From Frondihabitans sucicola (lineage in GTDB: Bacteria > Actinomycetota > Actinomycetes > Actinomycetales > Microbacteriaceae), in the NCBI RefSeq assembly GCF_030296615.1, contig NZ_AP027733.1:124001-188000 (forward strand): 64,000 nucleotides of DNA. Direction: 5' to 3'. Each line of letters starts with the position of its first letter. The first letter of the stretch is position 1. Shown piece after piece: positions 47,907 to 56,452 of this stretch. Under the pieces are notes generated by a model that was not told where the DNA came from, did no database searches, and saw nothing but the letters and a program-made list of their open reading frames with translations. A program made the translations under genes and the position numbers.

Positions 47907-48595
47907 GCCGCGAGCGACGTCTCCTCGACGGGCTTCACGGGCGCCGCGCCAACGTCGAGGCCGACTTCCGTGAGTGCATCCTTGGCGAGCTTCATGAGGC
48001 CCCACATGTCGCTCTTGGCCATGCTCGGCGAAATCTTGCCCGCGAGGAAGCTGGCGAGGACGACGATGCGGTTGTCGAAGTCCGGCTCCGCCTCATCCTC
48101 GACGTCAAGGGTGTCGAACTCGAAGGCGGGCTGGTAGGCGGAGCCATCGGTAGGAGCTGCGATCCAGACGGTCGCCTCGTGGCCGCTCTTGGTGCGGCGC
48201 CGCTTTCCGGAATCGAGAATCAGCTCGTCCGTGCACAGCTCGTTGCGACGGGCCGACACGGACTGGTGGGGCTTCATCATGGCCCGCTCCAGCTCGTCGT
48301 CTGTCATCCCGCGATCCTTGGCGGCGACGATGAGGTCGTAGGCGGTGCGTCGCTGCGTGCCGGAGTTCGGAAGGGCCTTCTGGCCAGCATCCTTGGCGGT
48401 CTCGGGGTGGGACGAGCCGGTAGTCGTCTTGTCGACGCTGGCCTTGTCGCGAGCGACTTCGGCAGGCGCCTTTGCGGCCGCCTCGTAGGCGCGGCACCGG
48501 TCAGCGTCCAGGCCGGACATGCACGCAGGGCCTTCGCAGCCCTCGGCATCCGTGAAGTGGTCGGCGCGGTTATCGCCGCAGGTGACGCATTTCAC
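47903..48595 (-). CDS. Zinc-finger and winged-helix protein
   Basis: 230 aa, GTG at 48595 overlapping the previous stop (GTGA). The N-terminus has CVTCGDNRADHF and further Cys (EGC, ACM, DRC), a zinc-knuckle-like region. Residues 80-140 (TAYDLIVAAKDRGMTDDELE, VSARRNELCTDELI) form a winged helix with the RRNEL recognition helix seen in phage DNA-binding proteins. A DNA-binding regulator or replication accessory is likely. Confidence 0.7.
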   Translation of the reverse strand: MKCVTCGDNRADHFTDAEGCEGPACMSGLDADRCRAYEAAAKAPAEVARDKASVDKTTTGSSHPETAKDAGQKALPNSGTQRRTAYDLIVAAKDRGMTDDELERAMMKPHQSVSARRNELCTDELILDSGKRRRTKSGHEATVWIAAPTDGSAYQPAFEFDTLDVEDEAEPDFDNRIVVLASFLAGKISPSMAKSDMWGLMKLAKDALTEVGLDVGAAPVKPVEETSLAA

Positions 48596-48843
48596 GGGGC
48601 GAGTTCGAACAGGACCGGCTGGAGGGGCGACTCTGCCAGTCGTGCGTCGAGGCCGTTGTGAAGCGACTCCGCGAACGCGGCCGCGGAGACGCCCTTGGGC
48701 AGTCGCTGCATCTGACTGGCTAGCCCTCGAAGGGCACTCAGTACTGCGGGCTCCAGAACGACCAAGGGGATGCCGAGGTCGTCTGCTGTGCCTTCGAGCA
48801 CTTCCACGACGTATTCGGGCTGGGGTGCCGATGCGAATGTCAT
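48592..48843 (-). CDS. Small protein of unknown function
   Basis: 83 aa, ATG at 48843; a longer open frame upstream crosses the promoter and is rejected. Acidic and helical, no motif seen. First gene after the promoter element and coupled to the zinc-finger gene. Confidence 0.6.
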   Translation of the reverse strand: MTFASAPQPEYVVEVLEGTADDLGIPLVVLEPAVLSALRGLASQMQRLPKGVSAAAFAESLHNGLDARLAESPLQPVLFELAP

Positions 48844-48863
48844 GAATCTCCTCGTGGTCGGTT

Positions 48864-48881
48864 TTGAGTATAGCAGGTTGT
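48864..48881 (-). promoter_or_regulatory. Shared promoter element, gene at 48843
   Basis: ACAACCTGCTATACTCAA, -10 TATACT. Confidence 0.75.
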
Positions 48882-49330
48882 GAGTTTCTTCAGGAAAGTG
48901 CCATAGGGATTCAGGTCCCGACCATCTCGCGTCGATCGTGACGTGATGGACGCTGGACCCGCTTCCTCGCCGCCGCTCTGGAGCCGACCCGTGACGTGAT
49001 GCGCCGGGCTCTGATCGTCGCCACCTCGATCCGATCCGGCCTTGAACCCGTGCGTTCGCGCTCGTCGTGCGCCCGCGGATGTGCGCGTGCGCGCATGTGC
49101 GCGAACGCGCGTCCGCGTCCTCGGTTCGTTGTGGAGATCGCCTCACCCGAGCGAAGCGAGGGGGAGGCGGGCTCCGCAACGGACCGACCGCCAGAGCGGA
49201 GCGAGGCGGAAAAGCTGTCCTCCGTGAGGTCGGACAGCGCAGGGTCAGGAGCTTCGCGCTCGACGCTGCCGCAGTCCACCCCGGATCGCAGCACGCCCCT
49301 TCGACCGAACCACCTCCGGAAGCCGCGTAA

Positions 49331-49350
49331 TCTCTTTCTCTTTCTCTTTC
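49331..49350 (+). repeat. CTTTCT pyrimidine tract
   Basis: Three to four tandem copies of a TCTTTC unit, pure C/T on this strand, in an otherwise mixed GC-rich area. Confidence 0.6.
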
Positions 49351-49375
49351 TGTTGGGTGGACCAGTTGCGATCTA

Positions 49376-49421
49376 TAGTTCCGAACTACAGTTCGTGATC
49401 ACAGCAGCGAACTAGAGTTCT
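49376..49421. promoter_or_regulatory. Paired SOS-box-like palindromes
   Basis: CGAACTACAGTTCG at 49382-49395 and CGAACTAGAGTTCT at 49408-49421, 26 bp apart. The core GAAC-N4-GTTC is that of actinobacterial and Bacillus LexA boxes. An overlapping palindrome TAGTTCCGAACTA lies at 49376-49388, so a replicon repressor is an alternative ligand. Confidence 0.55.
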
Positions 49422-49535
49422 GTAGCCAATTGGCGTCAATAGTTCCGTTCGGCAGGCATTCGATCCGCGGCGGCAGCGCCTGCGACACGCCGGAGCCGTC
49501 ACAGGCACATCGTGATGAAGTCGGGCTTCGAGAGA

Positions 49536-49570
49536 TTGCCGACGGATAGTTGTCATCAAGTTGTCGGCAA
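49536..49570. promoter_or_regulatory. Inverted repeat overlapping a promoter
   Basis: TTGCCGAC at 49536-49543 and GTCGGCAA at 49563-49570, 19 bp apart; the right arm overlaps the start of the promoter element of the gene at 49589. Confidence 0.5.
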
Positions 49571-49584
49571 CCTGCTACTCTAAG
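49567..49584 (+). promoter_or_regulatory. Shared promoter element, gene at 49589 (leaderless)
   Basis: GCAACCTGCTACTCTAAG; -10 TACTCT ends 7 nt before the ATG. Confidence 0.8.
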
Positions 49585-49588
49585 ACAC

Positions 49589-49867
49589 ATGCTTACGACT
49601 TCACCCTTCGTCGCCAAGCCGGTGCCGCAAGAGTTTCGCGGATTCGGCAGCCGCGTCGACGTCCACGAGGCCCTTGTCTCCATGGCCAACGATGACGGCA
49701 TCGTCTACACGACCTACGCGGACTTCGCTGTCGCTGCGGACGTGACGCCGCAGGTCGCCCGCCGCACCCTGGCCTGGCTTCAGGAGCAGGGCCTCATCAC
49801 CTACCGCCCCGGCAATCGGGGTCGCAAGGGCATCGTCCAGCTCATCGCCGAGGAGGTTCGCTCGTGA
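49589..49867 (+). CDS. Small winged-helix DNA-binding protein
   Basis: 92 aa from the ATG at 49589, directly after the promoter. DVHEALVSMANDDGIVYTTYADFAVAADVTPQVARRTLAWL and QGLITYRPGNRGRKG form a helix-turn-helix with wing, like MarR/GntR-type or replication initiators of small size. It opens the six-gene operon beside the candidate origin, so it may be an initiator or autoregulator. Coupled by GTGA to the next gene. (Longest motif abbreviated: recognition helix TPQVARRTLAWL.). Confidence 0.7.
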   Translation: MLTTSPFVAKPVPQEFRGFGSRVDVHEALVSMANDDGIVYTTYADFAVAADVTPQVARRTLAWLQEQGLITYRPGNRGRKGIVQLIAEEVRS

Positions 49868-50492
49868 CGATCGATGCTCCGGTGATGCCGACCGACACGG
49901 CGCCGCCCGCCTCAGCCCCTGCTGCCCCAGCGCGCAAGAAGCGTGCGCCCAACGGCCATGCACCCAAGGACCACTGGTTCCCGCTGTACGGCCGAGAGTT
50001 GCTGGAGGGGACTTCGCCAAGGAGAACGACATCTACTCGATGACGCTCTTCCTGATCCTGCGACACCGCGCCAACATCTGCGGGATCGCCGACTTCGTCG
50101 TCAACTCCGACGAGGAGGTCTACGAGGACTGGATGACCAAGGATCAGGCGCGCGCAGCCCTCGACCGCCTCATCGAAAACCGCAGCATCATCTACGACCC
50201 GGAGCGTGGCGCCGCGTTCATCCGCTCGTTCCTCAAGTGGGACCGCATGGTCTACCGGACGAGTAACAATTTCAAGGCCTTCGCCAAGAACGCGCGCGTC
50301 ATCGGCTCCAAGCCGATCCGTCGGGCGCTGGCCCTCTCGCTCGCCCGCGAAGAGCAGACCATCCGCCAGCCTGACGGCGTCCAACTCCTCGCCAAGGAGC
50401 TGATCCACGAACTCCTGGGCAAGGAGGCCGAGGACATTCTCCGCCGCTCGACCGTTGCCACCAGCGCCGAGTGGGCCAGTGCCGGTGCCTAG
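49864..50492 (+). CDS. Replisome-organiser-like winged-helix protein (one frameshift)
   Basis: GTG at 49864 overlaps the previous stop (GTGA). A Pro/Ala and Lys-rich N-terminus reaches HAPKDHWFPLYGRELLEG; one base added in the run 50007-50010 joins it to FAKENDIYSMTLFLILRHRA, total 209 aa. The central part, ICGIADFVVNSDEEV, ARAALDRLIENRSIIYD and AFIRSFLKWDR, is the winged helix of phage O/DnaD-type replisome organisers that recruit helicase loaders. Next to the candidate origin, this fits initiation. Confidence 0.7.
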
Positions 50493-50559
50493 TTTGAAAA
50501 CGGGACCGACTCCGCAGAAGTGCACCCCGTCGAGCCCCTTCGCCCGCTGTTACGGTTCA

Positions 50560-50775
50560 ATGACCGGCAGAGTTCGCGCCCTGCCCGAGGACCACGACAG
50601 CCCTCTGTCCAAATCCGCCCGACCTCTGGATTCATCCATGAACAGCACCGCATCCAACTCTGCGTCGCTGATGGCTCAGCACTCCATTCGCGAGCGTGCA
50701 CCGATGATGCGCCAAGCGTTCATCGGTGATCTCATCGGCCCCTCTGGTTCCCTGGAGGACTCGAATGCTGCCTGA
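50560..50775 (+). CDS. Uncertain small ORF
   Basis: 71 aa, ATG at 50560 (or 50638). It fills most of a 272-nt gap inside a tightly packed operon and overlaps the next start by 11 nt. No ribosome site is seen and the sequence has no recognisable motif, so it may instead be untranslated spacer. Confidence 0.25.
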   Translation: MTGRVRALPEDHDSPLSKSARPLDSSMNSTASNSASLMAQHSIRERAPMMRQAFIGDLIGPSGSLEDSNAA

Positions 50776-51232
50776 CGCCCCGATCGAAGACGCCGTCGAG
50801 GACTACTCCGAGCCCGCCGTGGCCGCGAAGTCCCTGGTCGACATCGTGATCCCCGACGCGACGCTTCCCGCGATCGACGTCGACTCCGCCTACGAGCCGC
50901 TCATCCGCCACATGACGGAGCTGCCCGCTGATGTTGCGCCGCCTCTCGGAAGTGCCGCGACGCTCGTCTCGTCGATTCGGTCTGACGCCGGTGCCGGTCT
51001 CAGCCGGGACATCCCGAACGACTACATCCAGGGCATCACGATCCTGCGCGAGCTGTCCGAGCGAATCGATCGCGTCCTCATGACCTTCGCCGTCATCGCG
51101 ACCTCGGAGGGCGTTTCGATCGTCACCGCCGCAGAGAAGGCGGGGATCGCCCCGAACACGCTCCGCAAGAGGCTGGCCCACACGACGACATCCCTCGCCA
51201 AGCAGGGAGGCGCAGATGAGTCACCCTTCTGA
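50765..51232 (+). CDS. Protein with HTH-like C-terminus
   Basis: 155 aa, ATG at 50765 behind GGAGG. Acidic N-terminus; residues 95-145 (LRELSERIDRVLMTFAVIA, VTAAEKAGIAPNTLRKRLAH) contain a helix-turn-helix (EKAGIAPNTLRKRL) like a small sigma-region-4 or transposase type domain. Overlaps the next gene by 17 nt. Role in DNA binding is likely, target unknown. Confidence 0.6.
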   Translation: MLPDAPIEDAVEDYSEPAVAAKSLVDIVIPDATLPAIDVDSAYEPLIRHMTELPADVAPPLGSAATLVSSIRSDAGAGLSRDIPNDYIQGITILRELSERIDRVLMTFAVIATSEGVSIVTAAEKAGIAPNTLRKRLAHTTTSLAKQGGADESPF

Positions 51233-51788
51233 CGCCACCCGCGACATCGAGTACGTCGTCGAGCCGATCCAGACGGATGCGGTTCAGGTTCAGCCTGGAT
51301 TCTTCGGCATGAAGACCATGGCTCCCGATCGTCCGATCAGCGCGCCAGCGACGCCGGTCACCCCGAAGACGGCGGACGGCCTCGACACGCAGATGATCAT
51401 CGGCCGCTGGTCATCGTGGATGCACGAGAAGACCGGGATCATCGTCCCCTCCGGGACGCGCGCTCGGCTCGGCAAGCAGGTTCGCACGCTGATCATGGAT
51501 CGCTACGACTCTCACGTGATCATCTGGGCGCTTTCCATCTGGTCGCTCAAGGCGGCCGAGGTTGGCCCCACCAAGTTCCCGCCAGAACAACTCGGCGGCC
51601 TGGCATGGAAGTTCGCCATGGATGCCTCCGACATCGCCAAGCGGTGGAGGGCAGACATGACCGACGCCGTCCGAAACATCAGCGCCCGCACGGGCGTCTC
51701 CACAGGACTTGAAACGAAGACCGAGATTCGCCAGCAGACGACGGCGAATGCTCTCGACGAGCTGCGAGCACGGAAGGCAAAACAGTGA
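51216..51788 (+). CDS. Protein of unknown function in replication-type operon
   Basis: 190 aa, ATG at 51216 with GGGAGG upstream. Residues 55-165 are helical with many Trp (GRWSSWMHEKTG, IIWALSIWSLKAAE) and a basic end. Not recognised; position between organiser-like genes and the Trp-rich helical form would suit a protein-protein adaptor. Coupled to the next gene by GTGA. Confidence 0.55.
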   Translation: MSHPSDATRDIEYVVEPIQTDAVQVQPGFFGMKTMAPDRPISAPATPVTPKTADGLDTQMIIGRWSSWMHEKTGIIVPSGTRARLGKQVRTLIMDRYDSHVIIWALSIWSLKAAEVGPTKFPPEQLGGLAWKFAMDASDIAKRWRADMTDAVRNISARTGVSTGLETKTEIRQQTTANALDELRARKAKQ

Positions 51789-52276
51789 CCAGGAAGCACG
51801 TCATCACGGGCGAGGCCGAAGAAAACGAGGTCATCGCCTACCTCACCGCGCTCTGCAACGTCACGGCCGACAACGCCGACATCGCCGAGGTCTGGCTGGA
51901 GGTCTTCTCGGACACGGACGTCGCGACGGCCAAGCAGGCCATCAAGGCCTTCGCCGTGAACTCCGGAGCCTTCCCCTCGCCCGCCAACATCCGACCGTTC
52001 GTCACGCAGATTCACGAGGCCCGACTCGTCGCTGACAACCACCAGCCCTTCCCGCCGGACATCAGCGACTTCGACACAGAGGACGACTTCAACACCGGAT
52101 ACGCGAAATGGTTGGCCGAGTGGCGACTCCAGGTACGGCTTGGCGCCGACCCGAACGAGGCGGACGAGACTTCGCTTCTGGCCATCGGGTCGACGCTGGA
52201 TCGCAACGCCGCGCGCCCGCACGAGATCGAAGACATGACGATGCGCCTCGCACTGACGACGGGAGCGGAGCAGTGA
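51785..52276 (+). CDS. Possible helicase-loader-type protein
   Basis: 163 aa, GTG at 51785. AYLTALCNVTADNADIAEVW then GAFPSPANIRPFV recalls phage loader/inhibitor proteins of the G39P/G40P type (the FPSPANIR stretch), which bind the replicative helicase. Acidic C-terminus. The match is weak and based on short motifs and on position. Confidence 0.45.
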   Translation: MTRKHVITGEAEENEVIAYLTALCNVTADNADIAEVWLEVFSDTDVATAKQAIKAFAVNSGAFPSPANIRPFVTQIHEARLVADNHQPFPPDISDFDTEDDFNTGYAKWLAEWRLQVRLGADPNEADETSLLAIGSTLDRNAARPHEIEDMTMRLALTTGAEQ

Positions 52277-53013
52277 TCCCCAGCTACACGATCGACGTCA
52301 CCCTCAAGGGCGAAGTCCGCGTCAACGGCTCCGCGATCGCGCCGCACCTCGCCACCGACGAAGTCCTCGTTGAACTCGGGAAGCAGATCAACGGGAGCAT
52401 CGCCGCGGGGCAGCTCCCCACGGGCATCCTCATCCTCCTCCGCGATGAACGACCCGACGGCGGTGGATACCAGGACCTCACCCTGAAGCCCGGAGAGAAT
52501 CTCCGGGGCAACTTCTACGAGATGTCGCCGCTCACGAGGGCGGCCCTCACCGAACCCCCGGCCTGGGCCCGTGCCGGTCGAGTGCGCCCTACGCGCCACC
52601 GGCAAGCGATCACGCGCAGCCTCGCCGATGCTGCTCCGGCGCTCGTCCCCATCGAGGAGATCGAGGAGGGGCGCGACAGGCGGGCTCGCCGCGTCACCGT
52701 CATCGTGGTGGCTGCGATCGTCCTTCTCGTCGGCGCGCGTGTTGCCACGGGCGTCGATTGGGGGAGCCATGCGTACGCCGCCGGATGCGAAGACGTCCGG
52801 ACGGGACTCCGGGTGGCGAACACCGACACGTGTGGCAACGATCGCTTTCACGAGCTGCGCTATCTCGGCTCGGGCGAGACCATGCCCGCGGTGGGCGAGT
52901 CGTTCGTTGCGGGTTCCCTCGGCAAGCCGAGCGACGCCCGCTCCATCCAGAAGACCCCTCGACCCGGCGGCGGAACCGTGGGGTCGAAGGGTCTCGTGGA
53001 GGCCGCGAAGTAG
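52273..53013 (+). CDS. Single-pass membrane protein of unknown function
   Basis: 246 aa, GTG at 52273 overlapping the previous stop (GTGA). Soluble beta-rich N-terminal domain (residues 1-95), basic linker, membrane helix near residues 140-158 (RRVTVIVVAAIVLLVGARVA) and an extracellular end with two Cys (AAGCEDV, DTCGND). Last gene of its operon; a terminator overlaps its stop. Confidence 0.6.
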   Translation: MIPSYTIDVTLKGEVRVNGSAIAPHLATDEVLVELGKQINGSIAAGQLPTGILILLRDERPDGGGYQDLTLKPGENLRGNFYEMSPLTRAALTEPPAWARAGRVRPTRHRQAITRSLADAAPALVPIEEIEEGRDRRARRVTVIVVAAIVLLVGARVATGVDWGSHAYAAGCEDVRTGLRVANTDTCGNDRFHELRYLGSGETMPAVGESFVAGSLGKPSDARSIQKTPRPGGGTVGSKGLVEAAK

Positions 53014-53026
53014 TCCTACTTCGCGG
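53003..53026. terminator. Hairpin spanning two converging stop codons
   Basis: Perfect 10-bp inverted repeat CCGCGAAGTA/TACTTCGCGG with loop GTCC; it contains the stop codons of both flanking genes. Confidence 0.7.
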
Positions 53027-53819
53027 TCGTGGCCTTGGCGCCCTTGGGCGTGGTCTGAGCCTCGGTCTTGCCGTCGACGCGGTCGGGGTGGTCGTGGATG
53101 TTCACCCGTCGGTACGCGCGGATCGACGGCGGCACGCTCCAGCGATCGCCATGATCGTGACGCGCGACGCGCATGCGGAGACCGGCGACGGTGTGGCTGC
53201 CCTCGGTCGCGTCCGCGATGTCGGCCCACTTGATGTTGCGGTCCTTCAGCTCCATCACGAGCTTCGAGAACGCCTCGCTCTTCTTGCGGATGTCCGATTC
53301 GAGCGGCGTCGAGCCCTTCGCGAGCTTCGCGATAGGTCCGAGGGCCTTGAGGGCCTCGGCCTCCTCGGGCGAGATCACGCCGACGGGACGAGCGGCGGTC
53401 TTCGGCTTCGGCGACTTGCCACGCGGGGGTCGCTGGTAGACGGGGAAGTCGACCACAGGAAGCTCGGTCTCGTCGTCCGTGTGCGAGCGGTAGCGAAGGC
53501 TGGTCACGCGGACGCCTTCACCGCTCAGGCCGATCATCTCGCCGAGGGCGTTGAAGGGCCATCCCTGGGCGCGAGCGCTCTCGATGATGGTGACGAGATC
53601 ACGCCACGACGCGAGGTGCTTCGGGGTGTCGAAGTGGTCCTTCTGCGCGTTGAACTTGCGGTACGCGGCGCTGATCCGCTTCTTGGCGTCGGCGACAGCC
53701 TCGGTACGAGCCTTGGCGTCGTCCTTCGCCTGGTTGGTGTTGTCGACGTCGACCGTCTCGGTCTCGGTCTCTGCGGTGTCAACCGCGTCCTTCACAGGGG
53801 AAGTCAACTCATGGTCCAC
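53016..53819 (-). CDS. Protein of unknown function with DNA-binding features
   Basis: 267 aa if started at the GTG at 53819; TTG at 53807 (with GAAGGGTGG upstream) or TTG at 53861 are alternatives, so the start is uncertain. A charged coiled start is followed by WRDLVTIIESARAQGWPFNA and LGEMIGLSGEGVRVTSLRY, an HTH-like repeat, later echoed by IKWADIADATEGSHTVAGLR. Two such repeats suggest a repressor or AsiA-like DNA-binding protein. C-terminus basic. Confidence 0.55.
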   Translation of the reverse strand: MDHELTSPVKDAVDTAETETETVDVDNTNQAKDDAKARTEAVADAKKRISAAYRKFNAQKDHFDTPKHLASWRDLVTIIESARAQGWPFNALGEMIGLSGEGVRVTSLRYRSHTDDETELPVVDFPVYQRPPRGKSPKPKTAARPVGVISPEEAEALKALGPIAKLAKGSTPLESDIRKKSEAFSKLVMELKDRNIKWADIADATEGSHTVAGLRMRVARHDHGDRWSVPPSIRAYRRVNIHDHPDRVDGKTEAQTTPKGAKATTAK

Positions 53820-53863
53820 CCTTCGCCCGTATTCGGGGCTAATCGGAGCTATCGTAAGCAAAT

Positions 53864-53881
53864 CTTACAATAGCACGTTGC
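53864..53881 (-). promoter_or_regulatory. Shared promoter element, gene ending at 53016
   Basis: GCAACGTGCTATTGTAAG, -10 TATTGT; a TTG lies 5 nt further on. Confidence 0.65.
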
Positions 53882-53905
53882 GATCTAGGGGAGCCTGATC
53901 GGTCA

Positions 53906-54196
53906 TTACTCCATGTCGAGGGGCGGGAAGAGCACTGTCCCGATGGTCTCCGCGATGTGAATTCGCTGCGCGCAATTCGCGCATGGGGCGGAGACCTTGC
54001 CGCGCTGATGGCGACGTTCGCAGTGCTGGAGCGTGATTTCTGCGTACCGAGTGACGGCCCCGAGCACTTCCGTCTCGACCACCGTGGCCTGCGCAGCGTA
54101 GATCGCGTCGCGATTCTCCGGCGTGTCCCAATCGTGTGACTCGGCGGCCAATTTCAGGGCTCGCGCGAGGCGCTCTCTCGGGTCCGTCTTAGGCAC
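53906..54196 (-). CDS. Small zinc-ribbon-like protein
   Basis: 96 aa, GTG at 54196, overlapping the primase stop by 8 nt. Helical N-terminus, then HCERRHQRG and APCANCAQRIH, a likely zinc site. Downstream partner of the DnaG-like primase; function unknown. Confidence 0.6.
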   Translation of the reverse strand: MPKTDPRERLARALKLAAESHDWDTPENRDAIYAAQATVVETEVLGAVTRYAEITLQHCERRHQRGKVSAPCANCAQRIHIAETIGTVLFPPLDME

Positions 54197-56008
54197 TCTG
54201 GGCCTTAAGGAATTCGCGGTGCCGCTTGATGTTGTCGAGCGCGTCGAGGTCGTCGATGGTCACATCAGGCGAGTCTAGGGCCGCCTCCATCTGCGCGATG
54301 GTCCTGTCGGTGGCTGCGAGCTGGAGTCGATTGAAGAGCGTGAGCGCGTAGGCCTTCAGGCTCTCCTGGGGCACGTCGAAAGGTTCATTGAGGACCTGCT
54401 CGACGGCGCGCTGGGACTCCTCGTCCAAGAGTTCACGGAGGACGTGGATACCGCCGCGGCCGCGCCAGCGGGAGATCGGAATCAACAGCCGGACGGCGAT
54501 CGGAAGCATGTAGCCGTCCGCGTCCGCGAGGTAGGGCACCGTGTCGAGCACTTCGGGCGAGTGAAGGAGGAGCTGGATCGCGGCTCGCTCGTCGGCGTGG
54601 GCGATTCGTTCCACGATCGGCTTGGCGGTCGCGGCGGCATCGGCCTGGGACTGGCGCTCTCGCTCGCGTCCCTTTGGGCTGAGCTTCGCGGGCCCAGCCA
54701 CGTCCGCGTAGGGCATGCCGAGCATCTCGGCCGCCAGCTCTGCGTAGTGCGCCCGGAGTCCGATGTCGCTGATCTCCAGGAGGAGTGGAACGACGGCGTC
54801 GCGGGCCACGCAGCGATCCTCATACGTCTCGCGCGGGGCGGCGGTGATCTGGCGACGAAGAGTCATCTCGACCAGGGGGATGCGCTTATCGAGGAGCCCG
54901 CGGACCGCAGCTTCTCCCCGCCCTGGTCGGCAGGCGCCTGGAGCAGATTGTCGGGGTCCTGGCCGTCGGCGATGATGTGCGCGGTGAGGCGCTTGATGCC
55001 GCAACCGAGGCTGGTCTTGTACGCCTTGTCCATGGCGCCCTGGCCTGCTTTGTCCCCGTCGAACATGAAGACAATCTCGCCCCCGGCGCCAACGAGTCGG
55101 GCGAGAAGGGCGACGTGCTCTTCAGTGAAAGCCGTGCCGCACGCAGCGACTGCGTTGGTGATGCCCGCGAGGTGCATGGCCATGACGTCCATGTATCCCT
55201 CGACGACGATGGCCTGCTTGGTCTGGCTGATCGTGGTCTTGGCGAAGTCGATGCCGAAGAGCACGCGGGTCTTCTTGTAGGCGTCGGTCTCGATGGTGTT
55301 GATGAACTTGCCCTTGTTGCCGTCGGATTCACTGATCCGGCGAGCACCGAAGCCGAGCACCTTGCCAGCCGCGTCGCGAATGGCCCAGGTTGGACGCCCT
55401 CGGAAGAAGTCGTAGTAGTCGTTCCGGTCCGGGGACTTGGCGATGACTCCCGCCTTCATCATGTCGCTGATCGTGAAGCCCTGGGACTGGAGGTGCTTCA
55501 TGAGCTGGTTGCCGCGCCGTGGTGCGTAGCCAACGCCGAAGCGCTCGGCGGCGACCGTGGGATCGTAGCCGCGCTGGCGGATGAAGTCGCGCCCTGAGGC
55601 GTCTTCGCTCTCGAAGAACTGGGCCTTGAAGAAGGCCTCGGCGGCGGCGTTGATCTCAGTGATGATCTTGCGGAAGCTGGGCTTCTCCGGTGGCGCGCTC
55701 TCGTCGACAGTCAGCGTGTAGCCGACGCGCTCCGCGAGGATTTCGACCGCTTCGGGGAAGCTGACGCCGTCCATCTCTGTCAGGAATTTGATGGCGTCGC
55801 CGCCGCGGTTGCAGCCGTAGCAGTAGTACAGCCCATTGGATGGGGTGATCGAGAACGACGGGGACCCATCGTCGTGCTCCGGGAAGGGGCACGTGGCGAT
55901 CATGCGGTCGTTGCCGGACTTGCGGAACTCGGTGTAGACGCCGATGACATCCTCGATGCGGGCGAGGTCGAGAACGGCCCTCTTGTCCGCGTCGCTGATC
56001 CTGGGCAT
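54189..56008 (-). CDS. dnaG: DnaG-type primase (one frameshift)
   Basis: ATG at 56008 behind GAGGAG. Zinc-finger domain CPFPEHDDGSPSFSI with YYCYGCNRGGDAIKF, RNA-polymerase core, and Toprim motifs VVEGYMDVMAMH near residue 255 and FMFDGDKAGQGA near 295. A frame break at the run 54916-54919 is repaired by one base (GGGEAAVRGLLDKRIPLVEM), giving the helicase-binding C-terminal domain and 606 aa. It makes RNA primers and should partner DnaB encoded 22 kb away. Confidence 0.93.
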
Positions 56009-56030
56009 GCTGCTCCTCACTAAAGGTCCG

Positions 56031-56048
56031 CTTAGTGTAGCAGGTTGC
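56031..56048 (-). promoter_or_regulatory. Shared promoter element, dnaG operon
   Basis: GCAACCTGCTACACTAAG, exact consensus, leader about 18 nt. Confidence 0.85.
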
Positions 56049-56050
56049 CG

Positions 56051-56341
56051 TTACTGTCGCTGGAGAAGCGCGGATAGGGACGGGCCGAGTTCTGCTGGTC
56101 CGACGGCCCAAGGCTCGCCGGTGCTTTCGCCGAGATGGGCCGCCAGCTCCTTCGCCCATTCACGGAGTTGCTCCTCCGGCGGCGCCACACTGCCGATGCT
56201 CGTGCCCGCCACCCAGTCAGTGCCATAGAAGACCTGGCCCGTGGGCACCGCTACGAGGCCGAGTGTCGGCGAGTAAGCGGGGATTCCGCGGGAGAGCCGG
56301 TCGACGACGGCGTCGACCTGGGATGGAACAGGTGAATGCAA
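56051..56341 (-). CDS. Small protein of unknown function
   Basis: 96 aa from a TTG at 56341 with GAGGC upstream. The longer version from an ATG at 56395 (114 aa) starts only 2 nt after the promoter -10, upstream of any expected transcript start, so the shorter one is preferred. Residues 15-45 carry LSRGIPAYSPTLGLVAVP, no motif known. Confidence 0.5.
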   Translation of the reverse strand: MHSPVPSQVDAVVDRLSRGIPAYSPTLGLVAVPTGQVFYGTDWVAGTSIGSVAPPEEQLREWAKELAAHLGESTGEPWAVGPAELGPSLSALLQRQ

Positions 56342-56394
56342 GGGGGCCTCGATGCTGGCGATCTTCCTGACGCCGGAACACGGGCAGGTGCCCA

Positions 56395-56412
56395 TCTAGT
56401 GTAGCGGGTTGC
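56395..56412 (-). promoter_or_regulatory. Shared promoter element, gene at 56341
   Basis: GCAACCCGCTACACTAGA, -10 TACACT; back to back with the next copy, 14 bp apart. Confidence 0.7.
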
Positions 56413-56426
56413 CGAAGACTGTACGC

Positions 56427-56444
56427 ACAACCTGCTACACTAAG
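56427..56444 (+). promoter_or_regulatory. Shared promoter element, dinG-like operon
   Basis: ACAACCTGCTACACTAAG, -10 at 56436-56441. Confidence 0.85.
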
Positions 56445-56452
56445 ACTTCGGC

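Larger units (their letters stand above)
48882..49566. other. 685-bp non-coding region, candidate origin or control region
   Basis: No plausible gene on either strand. It holds a 12-bp direct repeat (CGTGACGTGATG at 48937 and 48990), an alternating GC/CG-rich stretch near 49070-49110, purine-rich GAGCGAAGCGAG and GAGCGGAGCGAG copies near 49148 and 49196, a TCTTTC tandem tract (49331-49350), four AGTTC half-sites between 49377 and 49445, and an inverted repeat at 49536-49570. It lies between divergent promoters, next to replisome-organiser-like genes. Confidence 0.5.

Noticed and set aside
48996..49415. 139-aa frame in the non-coding region
   Set aside because: Arg/Ser-rich, no ribosome site, crosses the repeat-rich stretch and the SOS-like boxes.
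52012..53229. 405-aa minus-strand frame
   Set aside because: Covers the ends of three real genes on both strands and a terminator hairpin.
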